IMG/VR virus record: IMGVR_UViG_3300045961_000086
Span: 1 to 38,785 of that record
Origin: a virus
Length of the DNA stretch: 38,785 nucleotides
Strand: one strand, 5' to 3'
Within the stretch, counting starts at the first letter, position 1; each line of letters begins with the position of its first letter. Both the position numbers and the translations under genes were made by a program. Below are positions 28,901 through 35,746 of the stretch, one piece after another. The notes beneath the pieces were generated by a model that worked only from the letters and a program-made list of their open reading frames with translations, had not been told where the DNA came from and searched no databases.

Positions 28901-31390
28901 AGTATTTTGAATAGTTTGACTTGGAGGTGGTACAAACGGAGTTAAAGTAGCTAATCCATCAACTATTAAACCTCCATTGTTATAATATGTAGTTATTGCT
29001 GATTCATAAGTTTGTGTGGCTGCAGCTAATCCTGTTGATACCGGAGGTATATATAATGCAGTGTTAACAGCAGATGGTACTTCAGGTGTGTTATAAGTTC
29101 TAGTTCCTACTAGTGATAACACAGCTTCAGCAATACCTGTAAAGAATGCAGGAATAAGGGTAGCATCGGAAAGTAATTTAAACTTAGGATGCTTACTAGG
29201 TTCAATAAATTGTTGTTTAGAAACCCCTCTCATATAACCATAGAGTTTTAACTCACTGGCAGATAAGAATGGAGTTCTAAACATTAGATCCGGAGAATGA
29301 AATGTTATTATATCTTTAGGCATTCCCTGATTAATTACTTTATCAGGATCGTCTGGATCCGGTATTTTAATGTAAGGATCATTATAACTATAGTTATGAT
29401 CCGTTGCATTTGTAGAATTGTAGAAAGGTTTAATAGTATTAAAAGGATAGTTAGCATATAGACCTTTTCTATTGCCAACATTATTTCCTCTTATCTCATA
29501 AGTTCTAAAGTTATTGATTAAGCCTTTTGCAATAATAGTTTTATTACCTTCTCTTGAACCCCTTAAGATTTCATATCCTACAATACCGGGGATGTCATTG
29601 CCATCATTATCTTTTGGATATGCAATATTATCAAATACAACACCCATTAATCTTATTTTAAGATTATTAGGATCATTTAATGCATTTGGATTTCTTTTAA
29701 AGTGTAGTGTCTGATCTGTTAAAAGATTATCAGGAAATTTGTGATGTCTAATGTGTTCACCACATAAATCAAATTGTTTACCTGCTTGTGCAGTAGAACC
29801 AGTCCAACAATGACAACTAGCATTCCACACATTTGGTTGTGTAGTAGGATATCTTTCTGTTGACTCCCAGTAACCCATTTGACCTGTAGCAATTACTACA
29901 CCACCATCATCTGTTGTAGTACCTATTAAAGGGTTAGTTGAATCTACTCTAGCTGTATTATAAACTTCAAATACCTTATCATCTGCCTGAAGATTATTCT
30001 TATCTGTTATAGGATCAGTCTCTGAATTATAAGTTACTCCGTTAACTGTATAAGGTTGTGGTGCTCTTCCCGGAATATGATATGATGCTGTTTTATCTCC
30101 AGTATCATAAACAAATCTGATAAAGAAAGCATATACCTCATCTCTTAAATAACTTGGTTTACTACCACCATTAAGATAGTAGTCAGCAGGATACTCTACT
30201 GATACCCATTTAGATTTAATCTGATTTGCTAAAGGTTGGTAATTAAAATCCAATCTAGTTGTAGGACCTACTCTAAGCAAGTAATCATTTATTTCTGTTA
30301 TTTGATCACACTTTTCAAATACAGGAGTTTGTATTGGTAGAACTGTTAATGGAATACTATCCAATGATGGATTAATTTGATCTAGTTCTATTCTTGTAGT
30401 CTTAGTAGAATATAATCCTATTTTCTTTGCATAAGCTGAGTTATTTACATTAGCTACAATAACTAAGATAAATTCTTCAAAGTTTTCTGAGTCAGCTTCT
30501 ACATCAATAATTAAAGATCCTCCAACACTATTTGGTGTCCAGACAGGTTGTACATTACTTGGTGAAAAATAATCTGTTACTTTCTGACCTTTAATTGCAT
30601 AGGCTATTAAAGCAAAATAACTTCCATTTCTAATTTCACCACCTGAGTTACCTAAACGCATTGTAAGGCAAGGTGTTTCCATTAGTCTGGCCAATCTAAT
30701 TTTTGAACAGTTTAAAGAATTGTCTTTTATACATTCTTTACAGTAAATAGAATTATCTGTACAATCAGTAATTTGAGTACAGTCTTCATTCCATTCTACA
30801 CCTGGCCAAAGTTCATTATATCCAGCAGTTGTTGTATAATAGTTTACTAATGGTCCTGAACCATTCCATTGAGAATCATATGATGGCCAAGTTGCTGGAT
30901 CTCCAACATTTAAAAATCTATCAGGATTGTTTCCATCTGCCCAATATACTTGCCATGAGCAGTCTTCTTTAACTCTTGAAGATCCTGTTATTAAATATCT
31001 TTTATCAAATCCTAAACAAGCATCCTGTACAATAGGTCTGTAGATACATCTATCTTCCTCATATAAACCAATTTCAGACATTACAGGTTGACCCTGGGAA
31101 TTATGTCCTGCAGTAAATAAGATCCATTTATCAGAGTAAAGTTGAATAGCCCCAATAATATATTTACTAACGGCAATTGTAGGCATTGTTGCTCCAGTAA
31201 CTCCGCACAGAAAATTTGAGGCTTCATTAGATAATGTACCTAAGTTACCTTCAACAGTATTGTTTACAGCATTTCTGGCATGGGTCCACATACCCTCTTG
31301 CACATATGTTGGATCAGCATCTTTATTAAGACCTTTTACAAATGTATTTATTGCTCTTTCAGAACTATCCTGAATATTTTTTTTGGCCAT
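25988..31390 (-). CDS. Giant tail stabilisation ('muzzle') protein, P22 gp10-like
   Basis: The N-terminus (INTFVKGLNKDADPTYV, then MWTHARNAVN) is the typical opening of the crAss-like stabilisation protein, which occupies this position downstream of the ring proteins and forms the distal tail 'muzzle' in the published crAss001 virion. At 1800 aa it is in the expected giant range. The body is beta-rich with many Tyr/Asn/Pro/Gly residues, consistent with a propeller or fibre-like fold. Cysteines cluster in the N-terminal third (about residues 200-240, including a CxDNSIYCKEC stretch). A hydrophobic segment near 745-760 and an Ala/Thr/Tyr-rich region at about 770-850 may be a flexible or membrane-contacting insertion. 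It starts 2 bases after the 351-aa gene ends and overlaps the lysozyme gene by one base. The assignment rests on N-terminus, length and order. Confidence 0.8.
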   Translation of the reverse strand: MAKKNIQDSSERAINTFVKGLNKDADPTYVQEGMWTHARNAVNNTVEGNLGTLSNEASNFLCGVTGATMPTIAVSKYIIGAIQLYSDKWILFTAGHNSQGQPVMSEIGLYEEDRCIYRPIVQDACLGFDKRYLITGSSRVKEDCSWQVYWADGNNPDRFLNVGDPATWPSYDSQWNGSGPLVNYYTTTAGYNELWPGVEWNEDCTQITDCTDNSIYCKECIKDNSLNCSKIRLARLMETPCLTMRLGNSGGEIRNGSYFALIAYAIKGQKVTDYFSPSNVQPVWTPNSVGGSLIIDVEADSENFEEFILVIVANVNNSAYAKKIGLYSTKTTRIELDQINPSLDSIPLTVLPIQTPVFEKCDQITEINDYLLRVGPTTRLDFNYQPLANQIKSKWVSVEYPADYYLNGGSKPSYLRDEVYAFFIRFVYDTGDKTASYHIPGRAPQPYTVNGVTYNSETDPITDKNNLQADDKVFEVYNTARVDSTNPLIGTTTDDGGVVIATGQMGYWESTERYPTTQPNVWNASCHCWTGSTAQAGKQFDLCGEHIRHHKFPDNLLTDQTLHFKRNPNALNDPNNLKIRLMGVVFDNIAYPKDNDGNDIPGIVGYEILRGSREGNKTIIAKGLINNFRTYEIRGNNVGNRKGLYANYPFNTIKPFYNSTNATDHNYSYNDPYIKIPDPDDPDKVINQGMPKDIITFHSPDLMFRTPFLSASELKLYGYMRGVSKQQFIEPSKHPKFKLLSDATLIPAFFTGIAEAVLSLVGTRTYNTPEVPSAVNTALYIPPVSTGLAAATQTYESAITTYYNNGGLIVDGLATLTPFVPPPSQTIQNTYEAAINTAAAAGAIPPWNTTWNITVPKWGYLDPVSQALYGLSMFAYYFTEGFDTALRIIKASIPYTQYALQMLSYGQYSDMRKLTYQDTSDNGLFRFSVDDQFYIKNNVQEVPYYQGQQYSYSINNLQRQSTAVLRTEAGPNYNGNKLTGPDFIRESGKYVDQSLTTIGHIQQDGVVSANTLAVLSAFGLNVPDFENPDIPFSMPIASHYAAIKNRISNQYGQLDGIKQIIATSCEQKFDYTTLPFVGPYVCNTANYTIKMIGSSPIVFGGDTYINRYTEKNNMFFFYDWLYNSVDGTEYNYLLYQNINQPRFWVNSSSYDSSDATPDISGGFPNTPGTGWKPTKFYNLDYYKDPAIGQPNYYDYTNDTTVGGYPGVYRAKDAYFYLASSSVIDFFVESDVIIDFRQAGDYEWEKFYDPYRYTNLPKMFDMNPDSITQDSLYRYDYSLSISKMFSQYLSSGNLQSRYYNPEVASLCYTYYPDRIYYSLPVQAESFKDSWFVYLVNNYTEFNSQISGVKSINKNGLFITFKNDAPVMYQGVDTLQTDLGTKVTIGDGGLFSQPQQSAVNADKPYEYGSSQNRLSIISTPAGIYYISQNQGKIFQYAGSLKEISQQGMKWWFNYFMPYKLTDDFPDYPYVDNPVAGIGCQSLYDNDSSVIYFTKKDYKLKPEYVGITTYVPIDAKKQKDYFIVDTMPGATFLLGDPLIFDDASWTISYDPKNDFFISFHDWHPGLTMASKTTFLTIQNDGIWKHNIDCNNFCNFYGTNYPFEIELPVITGQTVTTMKSVEYILESYRRSRNNCVDQFHVLDHNFDRAVIYNSEQISGYLNLNIYPKNSIPLSQEYPKLNQSNLQSFDILFSKEENKYRFNQFWDITKDRGEFPIGSNYPPTGPVIPGTTVLNGNYDDQPLWLTQPNGYVRDINSLAVDYNKPELQRKKFRHYLNYINLYKEISGDVDMIVKIVNTKSQISLR

Positions 31391-31392
31391 GA

Positions 31393-32448
31393 TTAAAATA
31401 TTCTAGTTGCGTTATATCTTCTATAGTATGAATTGTCAGGAGAATAAGACTTAAACATGTCATAGTATCTACCATACATTGCTTTTCTATTAGCCAACCA
31501 TACTTGTTCAAGTTCTTTAAAGTTTGGTGTATTAACTAGACTAAGAGCATTAGTTCTTGCAATTTTTAATCTTTGTTCAACCAACTGCATTCTTTGTGCA
31601 ACATCTTCACCATTCATATAAAGATTCTCCATGATTCTTTGTTTTAATGCATACTCATAGTATTCATTAATTAAATCATGATCAGGTACTAAAAGTCCTC
31701 CATCCTCATCTTCCATTTGACCTTGGTAGTTAAGATATACAGTACCTGTTTCAAAAGTTGTAAAAAGGTAACCTCCTTTAATCCAACCTTGGTTTGCTAC
31801 ATTATAGTAAAGATTAGGGCAATCACATTCTATTTCTTGGCTGGCTTTCATTCTTAGTGGAATGAGGTTTTTCCAAACTCTTACATTAGATTGACTGATT
31901 ACTTGGATAAGTTCATACTTCTCTCCTTTGCAATTCATAAAGACTCTAGGTCTTGTACAAACATCTCCATAAGGAGCAAGAGGATCATAACTTGTAGGAA
32001 TGACACTTGGAGTACATGTGGTAGGACAAGTATTGCTTGGACATGCTGCAGTATGGTTACAGGGATTTGCGTTGCATACAGAGCAGTTTACAGTAGCTGG
32101 GGCACATAAGTCTACAGTAGATGGAGTTTCTACATAAGGTACTTCCTGAATATTTGTACCACCCATGTTACCACCATATCCTACTTGTTGTACAAACTCT
32201 CCACAAATAGCAGCAAAGTTAAATGTATAGAAATCATCTGGTAATTTTACTTTACCATGACACACATCTAATAAAACTTCTTTAGTTTGATTAACTCTTA
32301 GACCTAGTTCGTAGGTTACTCTTTTAGCAACTTTAATTAATTGCTGGGGCTCTATCATATTTTCAAGAGCAAAACTATTTAGGTCTACTGTTACATCTTC
32401 TAACAGTTGATCAAAAGTTCTATATTTAAGTGTGTAATTAAAGTCCAT
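31393..32448 (-). CDS. Ring / tail tubular protein (gp4-like adaptor), 351 aa, with Cys-rich insertion
   Basis: This is the conserved head-tail ring component found directly before the muzzle gene in crAss-like phages. The N-terminal helices (residues 11-60, with TYELGLRVNQTKEVLLDV and then VKLPDDF) and the C-terminal helices (260-330, YYEYALKQRIMENLYMNG) are typical of tail-tubular/gp4-type adaptors. A central insertion at about 110-165 contains seven cysteines from C115 to C145 plus C164, with Thr/Pro/Asn between them, and does not look like the surrounding fold. It could be a metal- or disulphide-stabilised loop on the outside of the tail. Its ATG overlaps the previous stop by one base, so translation is probably coupled. 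The specific ring number is not assigned. Confidence 0.75.
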   Translation of the reverse strand: MDFNYTLKYRTFDQLLEDVTVDLNSFALENMIEPQQLIKVAKRVTYELGLRVNQTKEVLLDVCHGKVKLPDDFYTFNFAAICGEFVQQVGYGGNMGGTNIQEVPYVETPSTVDLCAPATVNCSVCNANPCNHTAACPSNTCPTTCTPSVIPTSYDPLAPYGDVCTRPRVFMNCKGEKYELIQVISQSNVRVWKNLIPLRMKASQEIECDCPNLYYNVANQGWIKGGYLFTTFETGTVYLNYQGQMEDEDGGLLVPDHDLINEYYEYALKQRIMENLYMNGEDVAQRMQLVEQRLKIARTNALSLVNTPNFKELEQVWLANRKAMYGRYYDMFKSYSPDNSYYRRYNATRIF

Positions 32449-33110
32449 TACCTAAGTACATTTTGACCATCATCCAAGTTATCTTGTGGAATCTGCATCA
32501 TAGTTGTTAATTCTTTAATTGCAAATTGTTCTGCCTCAGCAAACAAATATTCTGGAGCTGCCATTTCTTGATCTTGTTTTACCAAACATTGATCAGTGTC
32601 ACATGTTTCTACAGTACCTTCAAATATGGCTTCCATTCTTATTGCTTCCCAATCAATATTAGGAAAGTATAAATAACCATTTAAGTACCAGAAGTATCTA
32701 TTCTTGTTGTATTTAAATGTTGTAGTTTTAGTCATAGAAACCCAGGTACCCGGTTCAGTTCTATATAACTCAATAGTACCATCAATTGAAGATACTGTGC
32801 GTATAATAGGTCCAAACATTCCATTAAGGATACTAGGCATTTTTTCTTTTGATCTTTTAAAATAACATCCGGAGTAAACACCTACACAGCCAGCCTCTAC
32901 TTTATCTACATCAATTAGTTCTATATAAGGCATAACCTGGAATATAGAACTCATTCTCATTAACCTGAATTGATTGTCTTCTCTTTTAATAAGAGCCTTA
33001 ATATATTTAAGAATAGAGTAATAGATTGTTCTGTCTGTTAAAAAAGGATCTTCTTTAACAGACTTTAAAACATTTCTAACTCTTGAGACAGCTTCTCCTA
33101 TTGTTGTCAT
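32448..33110 (-). CDS. Ring / tail tubular protein, 220 aa
   Basis: A conserved crAss-like head-tail ring protein. The N-terminal helical half (GEAVSRVRNVLKSVKED, TDRTIYYSILKYIKALIKR) is followed by a beta-rich middle (about 55-165) and a C-terminal helix (AEAEQFAIKELTTMM), an arrangement shared with gp4/tail-tubular adaptors. It sits between the IHF-like gene and the second ring gene. It overlaps the former by four bases (ATGA) and the latter by one base (TAATG), which points to coupled translation of a stoichiometric complex. No catalytic motif is present, and no membrane segment or signal peptide is visible. The family assignment comes from gene order and secondary-structure pattern; fold prediction would confirm it. 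Confidence 0.7.
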   Translation of the reverse strand: MTTIGEAVSRVRNVLKSVKEDPFLTDRTIYYSILKYIKALIKREDNQFRLMRMSSIFQVMPYIELIDVDKVEAGCVGVYSGCYFKRSKEKMPSILNGMFGPIIRTVSSIDGTIELYRTEPGTWVSMTKTTTFKYNKNRYFWYLNGYLYFPNIDWEAIRMEAIFEGTVETCDTDQCLVKQDQEMAAPEYLFAEAEQFAIKELTTMMQIPQDNLDDGQNVLR

Positions 33111-33688
33111 AGATCAAAATCTTTATATGTTTCTAATCCTTTTTCCTGTAATCTTCTACCTATAAATTTCTTATAAGCTTTTTCATATGCCTCTCGAACC
33201 TTTTTCTTAGATTCTACAGCCATATACATGTTCCAGTTTTCAGGATAAGTTTTAGCAACGGTTCTTTTAAATTCTCTACATGCAATGAAAGACCAAAATT
33301 CTCTATTCTTCATTTTGTGTCTTAATGCATAACTTGTAAAAAATATCTTTGCAAGTTTACCATCAGTATCCCAGTTTTTGTTTGTTACAGTAACTCCATA
33401 TTTATAAGATTTACCATAGTCAACATTTTGTTTTGTACTCTGCTCACATGTACCAATAAAAAGCCAACCTATATTTTCAGGGAATAGAACACCGTCTCTT
33501 TTTTCTATTGCAGTCTGAAACATTAGTTTATTATAACTTTTTACAATTTGTCTTATCTCACTTTCACTTAAATGTGAATACCTGGGATGCTTTATTTTAA
33601 ACTCATCAAAGAACTTTTTAGTAAATATGTTGTGGGCTTTTGGTCTAAACCTTGGAGCTTTAACATCTGGTTTTTTAAATTCCTTCAT
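33107..33688 (-). CDS. IHF/HU-like structural protein of the tail ring region, 193 aa
   Basis: The core at about 38-90 (SESEIRQIVKSYNKLMFQ, then VLFPENIGWLFIGT) has the helix-then-beta pattern of the protein annotated as an IHF-like subunit in crAss-like phages. In those genomes it lies just before the tail ring genes, as here. The C-terminal half is basic and helical (KSKKKVREAYEKAYKKFIG). The protein could bind DNA or, more likely given its place in the tail operon, be a ring component with an IHF-derived fold. The gene is first after the terminator at 33743-33772, with a 118-base upstream region that may hold its promoter. It ends in TGA overlapping the next ATG. Confidence 0.65.
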   Translation of the reverse strand: MKEFKKPDVKAPRFRPKAHNIFTKKFFDEFKIKHPRYSHLSESEIRQIVKSYNKLMFQTAIEKRDGVLFPENIGWLFIGTCEQSTKQNVDYGKSYKYGVTVTNKNWDTDGKLAKIFFTSYALRHKMKNREFWSFIACREFKRTVAKTYPENWNMYMAVESKKKVREAYEKAYKKFIGRRLQEKGLETYKDFDL

Positions 33689-33700
33689 ACTATATAGATT

Positions 33701-33706
33701 AATATA
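33701..33706 (-). promoter_or_regulatory. TATATT leader element, IHF-like gene
   Basis: The minus strand carries TTTTTAGTATATTAATC, with TATATT ending 12 bases before the ATG at 33688. The same element occurs in three other leaders in the window. Confidence 0.3.
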
Positions 33707-33726
33707 CTAAAAATAACTCACTTTAG

Positions 33727-33734
33727 CAAATATA
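33727..33734 (-). promoter_or_regulatory. Possible Bacteroidota-type -7 element upstream of tail operon
   Basis: The minus strand reads TATATTTG, matching the Bacteroidota -7 consensus TAnnTTTG, between the terminator and the IHF-like gene. No TTTG -33 element at the proper 19-21 base spacing is visible, so this is weak. A phage-specific promoter is equally possible. Confidence 0.3.
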
Positions 33735-33742
33735 CTGATAAA

Positions 33743-33772
33743 ACAAAACCCCCGCGAGTGCAGGGGTTTTGT
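33743..33772 (-). terminator. Intrinsic terminator closing the fibre block
   Basis: A perfect 10-bp stem (ACAAAACCCC with GGGGTTTTGT) and 10-base loop are followed on the minus strand by a T-rich run. It is placed 35 bases downstream of the 78-aa gene and separates the surface-protein block from the tail-ring operon. Confidence 0.85.
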
Positions 33773-33806
33773 CTTGTTGTCACAGAAACCAACAAACTGT
33801 AACTTC

Positions 33807-34043
33807 TTATAGTTGACAAAAGTATGCTGCTAAAGCTTGTAGAGCATCATTGACATTAGTATTAGTTGGAACAATTACGTCAGTACCACACATAATGTCT
33901 GGTCCAGTATATATTGTACACTGTGAATCAGTAACCGTATAACATGGTTCTGGATCAGGGCATCCTGCCGGAGTAGGACATGGTGCTGGACTAGTTAAAA
34001 AACTATCTTCACATCCACAATTAGAACATTTAGTTGTTGCCAT
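33807..34043 (-). CDS. Small cysteine-rich protein sharing the fibre N-terminal module, 78 aa
   Basis: Twelve residues after the start already contain four cysteine-rich positions (KCSNCGCED), followed by a Pro/Cys-rich linker (21-35). Residues 42-76 (CTIYTGPDIMC onwards, ending in a helix with LAAYFC) align with residues 18-52 of the adjacent 552-aa fibre-like protein (CVIWQGPDIPC onwards). It therefore looks like the attachment or trimerisation module made as a stand-alone protein. It begins 11 bases after the fibre gene ends and is the last gene before a strong terminator. The likely roles are a fibre cap, an adaptor, or a competitor for the same docking site; none is proven. Real coding status is supported by the paralogous module and tight spacing. 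Confidence 0.7.
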   Translation of the reverse strand: MATTKCSNCGCEDSFLTSPAPCPTPAGCPDPEPCYTVTDSQCTIYTGPDIMCGTDVIVPTNTNVNDALQALAAYFCQL

Positions 34044-34054
34044 ATTTTATAATA

Positions 34055-35713
34055 TTAAGGACAAGTTGTTGAAAATCCAGTTTCAGTATTACAAGGATCT
34101 AAGTATGCAATCATACCATCTAGACTAAGTTCAAATCCACCAATTTGATCTGGTTGAGCTGCGTCACAATCAAAGTCCCATGTTTGATTAAATGTATCTG
34201 ATAACAATGGAAAGTTTGCATTTGATGGTGCATTATGAATATCTGATCCAGTTCCAATATAGTTTGGTAGATATTCTCCAGATCTAATATTAGATGTTAT
34301 AAATCTAAAAGGACTATTACCTATTACAGATGATCCAATTGATGTTTCCTCAATATCAAGTATTGTTTGAATTTGAAGTTGTTTTGTAGATGTAATAAAA
34401 ATGTTTACTATACTAGTTAGTGCAGTTCCTGTAGCTCCTGCAATATTGATTTGTCTTGCAATCGGTTGCCAACCAGATCTATAAAGTCCATCAAAATTAT
34501 TAGAAGTAATTGAACTTGGTACTACAGCTGCACCATTATTGAATGTAATAGCACCACTAGAGTTTATAGAACATCCGCCAACTCCACTCCATGTTGTACA
34601 TCCTTGTATTGAGTTATAGGCATTTAGTGCAGTTAAAGGAACAACAGATCCCGGAGAAGCTGGATCTTCAAGTGGAATATACACATTACCTCTAAAGTGT
34701 ACTTGATTACCTATTCTTCTACACTGTGGTTTTGCCACACCTGAGTAATATGCAAATCCTTCTAAGTCAACCCAACCAGTATCTGTTATTTTTGCAGAAA
34801 TTACATTTGCTGAACTTGTTAAATCTATAGTAGATGTATTTGCTACACTTACAGAAAAAGATTGTAAGTAGTCATATATGTCACATATTACTAACCATAA
34901 ATTATTAATTGCATCTGCACTTGATTCTAAATCTGCAGTATCAACCCAAGATCCAGAATATGCTGTTGCAAAAGGAACCCCACTAGTAAGTGTATCATCT
35001 GAATCTGCAATACATTGAGATTGTACAGCAGTTACAATATCTGATGGCAACCCTGTAGCTGAAATTAATGCACAATATCCATTTGTATTATCATTAATTA
35101 AAGCATTTAGTATAACATCAATTTGGTATGAATTTCCGGCAAGCACAGATGAACTTAAGCTACAATCAACAATAATACTTGGAATTGTAAAAGTAGGGGC
35201 TGGTGCAGATTCTAATGCTGTAACTCTAGTATCTAAGTTTGTTATGCTTACATTGATCCCAGCAATTTGAGATACTAATGAACACACTTTAGTTCCAATT
35301 GCTTGAGCATACTCTGATACTGTCATTACAGTAACAGTTCCTACAACAAAACAAGGAGCTACAGTAATTAATGTTTCTGCTCCTGTTGTTTTAGTTGTTG
35401 TAATAGGACTTGTAGCTGGATCGGCCAAAGTATTTACTTCAGTTTGTAATGCACAAATCTGTTCAATTAAAAATTGGATAAGTGCTTGAAAATCATTTGG
35501 ACCACAAGCAGTTAAGTTGAAACATGAAAGATCATAGTTAGTTACATTTAATGTATCTAACACTGTACATAATTCTGTTGCAAGTTTAAATACAACATCT
35601 GATATTGTATCACCTGCACATAGTTTGATACAAGGAATATCTGGTCCTTGCCAAATCACGCAGTTACTGGAGACTGGACTACAAGGTGAGTTATCATAAT
35701 TAAGTGGCTTCAT
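34055..35713 (-). CDS. Fibre-like surface protein, 552 aa
   Basis: The N-terminal module at 18-52 (CVIWQGPDIPC, then CAGDTISDVVFKLATELC) is shared with the next gene and is probably the virion docking part. Helical Cys-containing segments follow (60-95). A heptad-like stretch at about 146-170 (SQIAGINVSITNLDTRVTAL) suggests trimerisation. Residues about 313-552 are beta-rich with Gly/Asn/Ser/Thr and include GNQVHFRGNVYIPL, a pattern common in phage fibre or collar domains. The composition and its place between head proteins and the tail operon suit a head or collar fibre. Receptor binding is not demonstrable from sequence. An AT-rich 33-base leader with a TATATT element precedes it. Confidence 0.65.
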   Translation of the reverse strand: MKPLNYDNSPCSPVSSNCVIWQGPDIPCIKLCAGDTISDVVFKLATELCTVLDTLNVTNYDLSCFNLTACGPNDFQALIQFLIEQICALQTEVNTLADPATSPITTTKTTGAETLITVAPCFVVGTVTVMTVSEYAQAIGTKVCSLVSQIAGINVSITNLDTRVTALESAPAPTFTIPSIIVDCSLSSSVLAGNSYQIDVILNALINDNTNGYCALISATGLPSDIVTAVQSQCIADSDDTLTSGVPFATAYSGSWVDTADLESSADAINNLWLVICDIYDYLQSFSVSVANTSTIDLTSSANVISAKITDTGWVDLEGFAYYSGVAKPQCRRIGNQVHFRGNVYIPLEDPASPGSVVPLTALNAYNSIQGCTTWSGVGGCSINSSGAITFNNGAAVVPSSITSNNFDGLYRSGWQPIARQINIAGATGTALTSIVNIFITSTKQLQIQTILDIEETSIGSSVIGNSPFRFITSNIRSGEYLPNYIGTGSDIHNAPSNANFPLLSDTFNQTWDFDCDAAQPDQIGGFELSLDGMIAYLDPCNTETGFSTTCP

Positions 35714-35730
35714 ATTTCTTCTATTATTAT

Positions 35731-35736
35731 AATATA
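35731..35736 (-). promoter_or_regulatory. TATATT leader element, fibre-like gene
   Basis: The minus strand carries AATTTTTGTATATTATAAT, with TATATT ending 17 bases before the ATG at 35713. No Shine-Dalgarno is evident. Confidence 0.3.
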
Positions 35737-35746
35737 CAAAAATTTA

